In this document: piece after piece, positions 63,548-64,000 of the stretch | Position numbering within the stretch: the stretch's first letter is position 1 | Layout: each line of letters begins with the position of its first letter | From: Thermoplasmata archaeon | GTDB lineage: Archaea > Thermoplasmatota > Thermoplasmata > Thermoplasmatales > Thermoplasmataceae | Length of the DNA: 64,000 nucleotides | Direction: 5' to 3' | NCBI GenBank assembly: GCA_021797355.1 | Contig: JAJZZX010000002.1 | Location: forward strand, 1 to 64,000 | Notes under the pieces: generated by a model | The model's database searches: none | Told to the model about the DNA's origin: nothing | What the model saw: the letters and a program-made list of their open reading frames with translations, nothing else | Position numbers and translations under genes: made by a program

Positions 63548-64000
63548 TCAGGACGGGTTGAACTCGTAAAGTTCTGTATAAGAGCGAAGCAGGGAAAACA
63601 TGCGGTCCTTGCTTATGTCTATCTCCTGCCCTACACCCACTTCAAGGGGAATATGCAGCTTTATGACGGCGTTGTCGCCGGGAAAATGCTCGTTAATCTT
63701 CTTCAGGACATTATCCAGTCCAGCCTCCTTCACCAGGGACCGGCGAATGCCAAATTTCTCCATGGGCTCTGATATTCTCTCCCTCTGATCCTTGACCGAT
63801 ATCCCTGACCTTTCAGCAAGGAAAAGCTCCAGAAACATTCCTGTTGCAATATAGCTCCCATAGGGCACCCTGTCATGGAATATCTCTCCCAGTATGTTGC
63901 CCATGGTGAGCCCGAAATTCATGAGCCCCCTCCCATTCCTTTTCTGGGTCGAAACAAATTCAGTGCGCAGCCTGAGGCTCTTGCTTATGAGGCGGCACAT
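63548..64000 (-). CDS. 3-dehydroquinate synthase-like protein, C-terminal part (runs off right edge)
   Basis: About 150 residues of the C-terminal helical domain are visible; the gene continues beyond the window. LRTEFVSTQKRNGRGLMNFG matches the DHQ synthase stretch before the metal site. However, the canonical GHTxGHxxE is GLTMGNILGE here and the later HGE...GM is YGSYIATGM. The His positions corresponding to the zinc ligands (271, 275 and 287 in common numbering) are therefore Leu, Asn and Tyr. Either the enzyme uses another metal arrangement or it is a paralogue with a different reaction. argS follows downstream on the same strand with its own promoter. Confidence 0.65.
   Translation of the reverse strand: MCRLISKSLRLRTEFVSTQKRNGRGLMNFGLTMGNILGEIFHDRVPYGSYIATGMFLELFLAERSGISVKDQRERISEPMEKFGIRRSLVKEAGLDNVLKKINEHFPGDNAVIKLHIPLEVGVGQEIDISKDRMFSLLRSYTELYEFNPS

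Noticed and set aside
1-64000. CRISPR array
   Set aside because: No regularly spaced direct repeats of 24-40 bases were seen on reading.

Overview
The window looks like a chromosome segment of an acidophilic, heterotrophic archaeon of the Thermoplasmata (Thermoplasmatales or a close relative). The evidence is a 23S rRNA 5' half with no 16S gene next to it, a zinc-containing ferredoxin, two tricorn proteases, archaeal NAC, Dph2 and a class I CCA enzyme, tRNA genes without encoded CCA, and many TATA boxes about 25 bases upstream of start codons (leaderless or near-leaderless mRNAs). The species cannot be fixed from this window.

Layout. 0-1 kb: 5' part of 23S rRNA on the minus strand, running off the left edge. 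1-13.6 kb: housekeeping genes (DUF99, an HTH regulator, purM, zinc ferredoxin, an APC permease, a cupredoxin, fhs, a sulfite-oxidase-fold protein, tRNA-Gln with a MoaD/ThiS-like protein starting at its 3' end, cca, NAC, an MFS carrier, tRNA-Phe). 13.7-18.7 kb: accessory stretch with a ribbon-helix-helix relic, two secreted proteins (one split from its signal peptide by a seven-C tract), a frameshifted small ORF and a tyrosine recombinase. 18.8-29.9 kb: conserved genes (a metallo-beta-lactamase-fold protein, a beta-hydroxyacid dehydrogenase, a prepilin peptidase, hutI, dph2, a tRNA methylthiotransferase, an Lrp regulator, aspartase/fumarase, a 2-oxoacid:ferredoxin oxidoreductase).

29.9-47.5 kb is a peptide-utilisation block. 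Two divergent full-length tricorn paralogues are followed by an Opp/Dpp-type ABC importer made of a 1662-residue membrane-anchored binding protein with an apparent YVTN-like propeller, a DppB permease, a DppC permease carrying an approximately 480-residue extracytoplasmic insertion, a fused DppD-DppF ATPase and a small membrane protein. Uptake of peptides by the importer and their cleavage in the cytosol by tricorn is a reasonable reading.

47.6-53.7 kb is a mobile-element scar: an IS5-type end relic, an IS256 element, an A+T-rich MFS gene with a 5'-truncated radical-SAM/SPASM gene, an intact IS5-family element, and the decayed 3' end of a second Opp operon (oppD tail, and oppF with an internal deletion across its signature motif) followed by an intact small membrane protein. 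53.7-64 kb: a radical SAM protein, GNAT acetyltransferase, winged-helix regulator, rtcB with an amidohydrolase, a large anchored surface protein, argS and a partial 3-dehydroquinate-synthase-like gene whose visible metal-binding positions are replaced.

All calls come from reading the sequence and recalling family motifs. No database search was run. Positions of short sites are good to about one or two bases.
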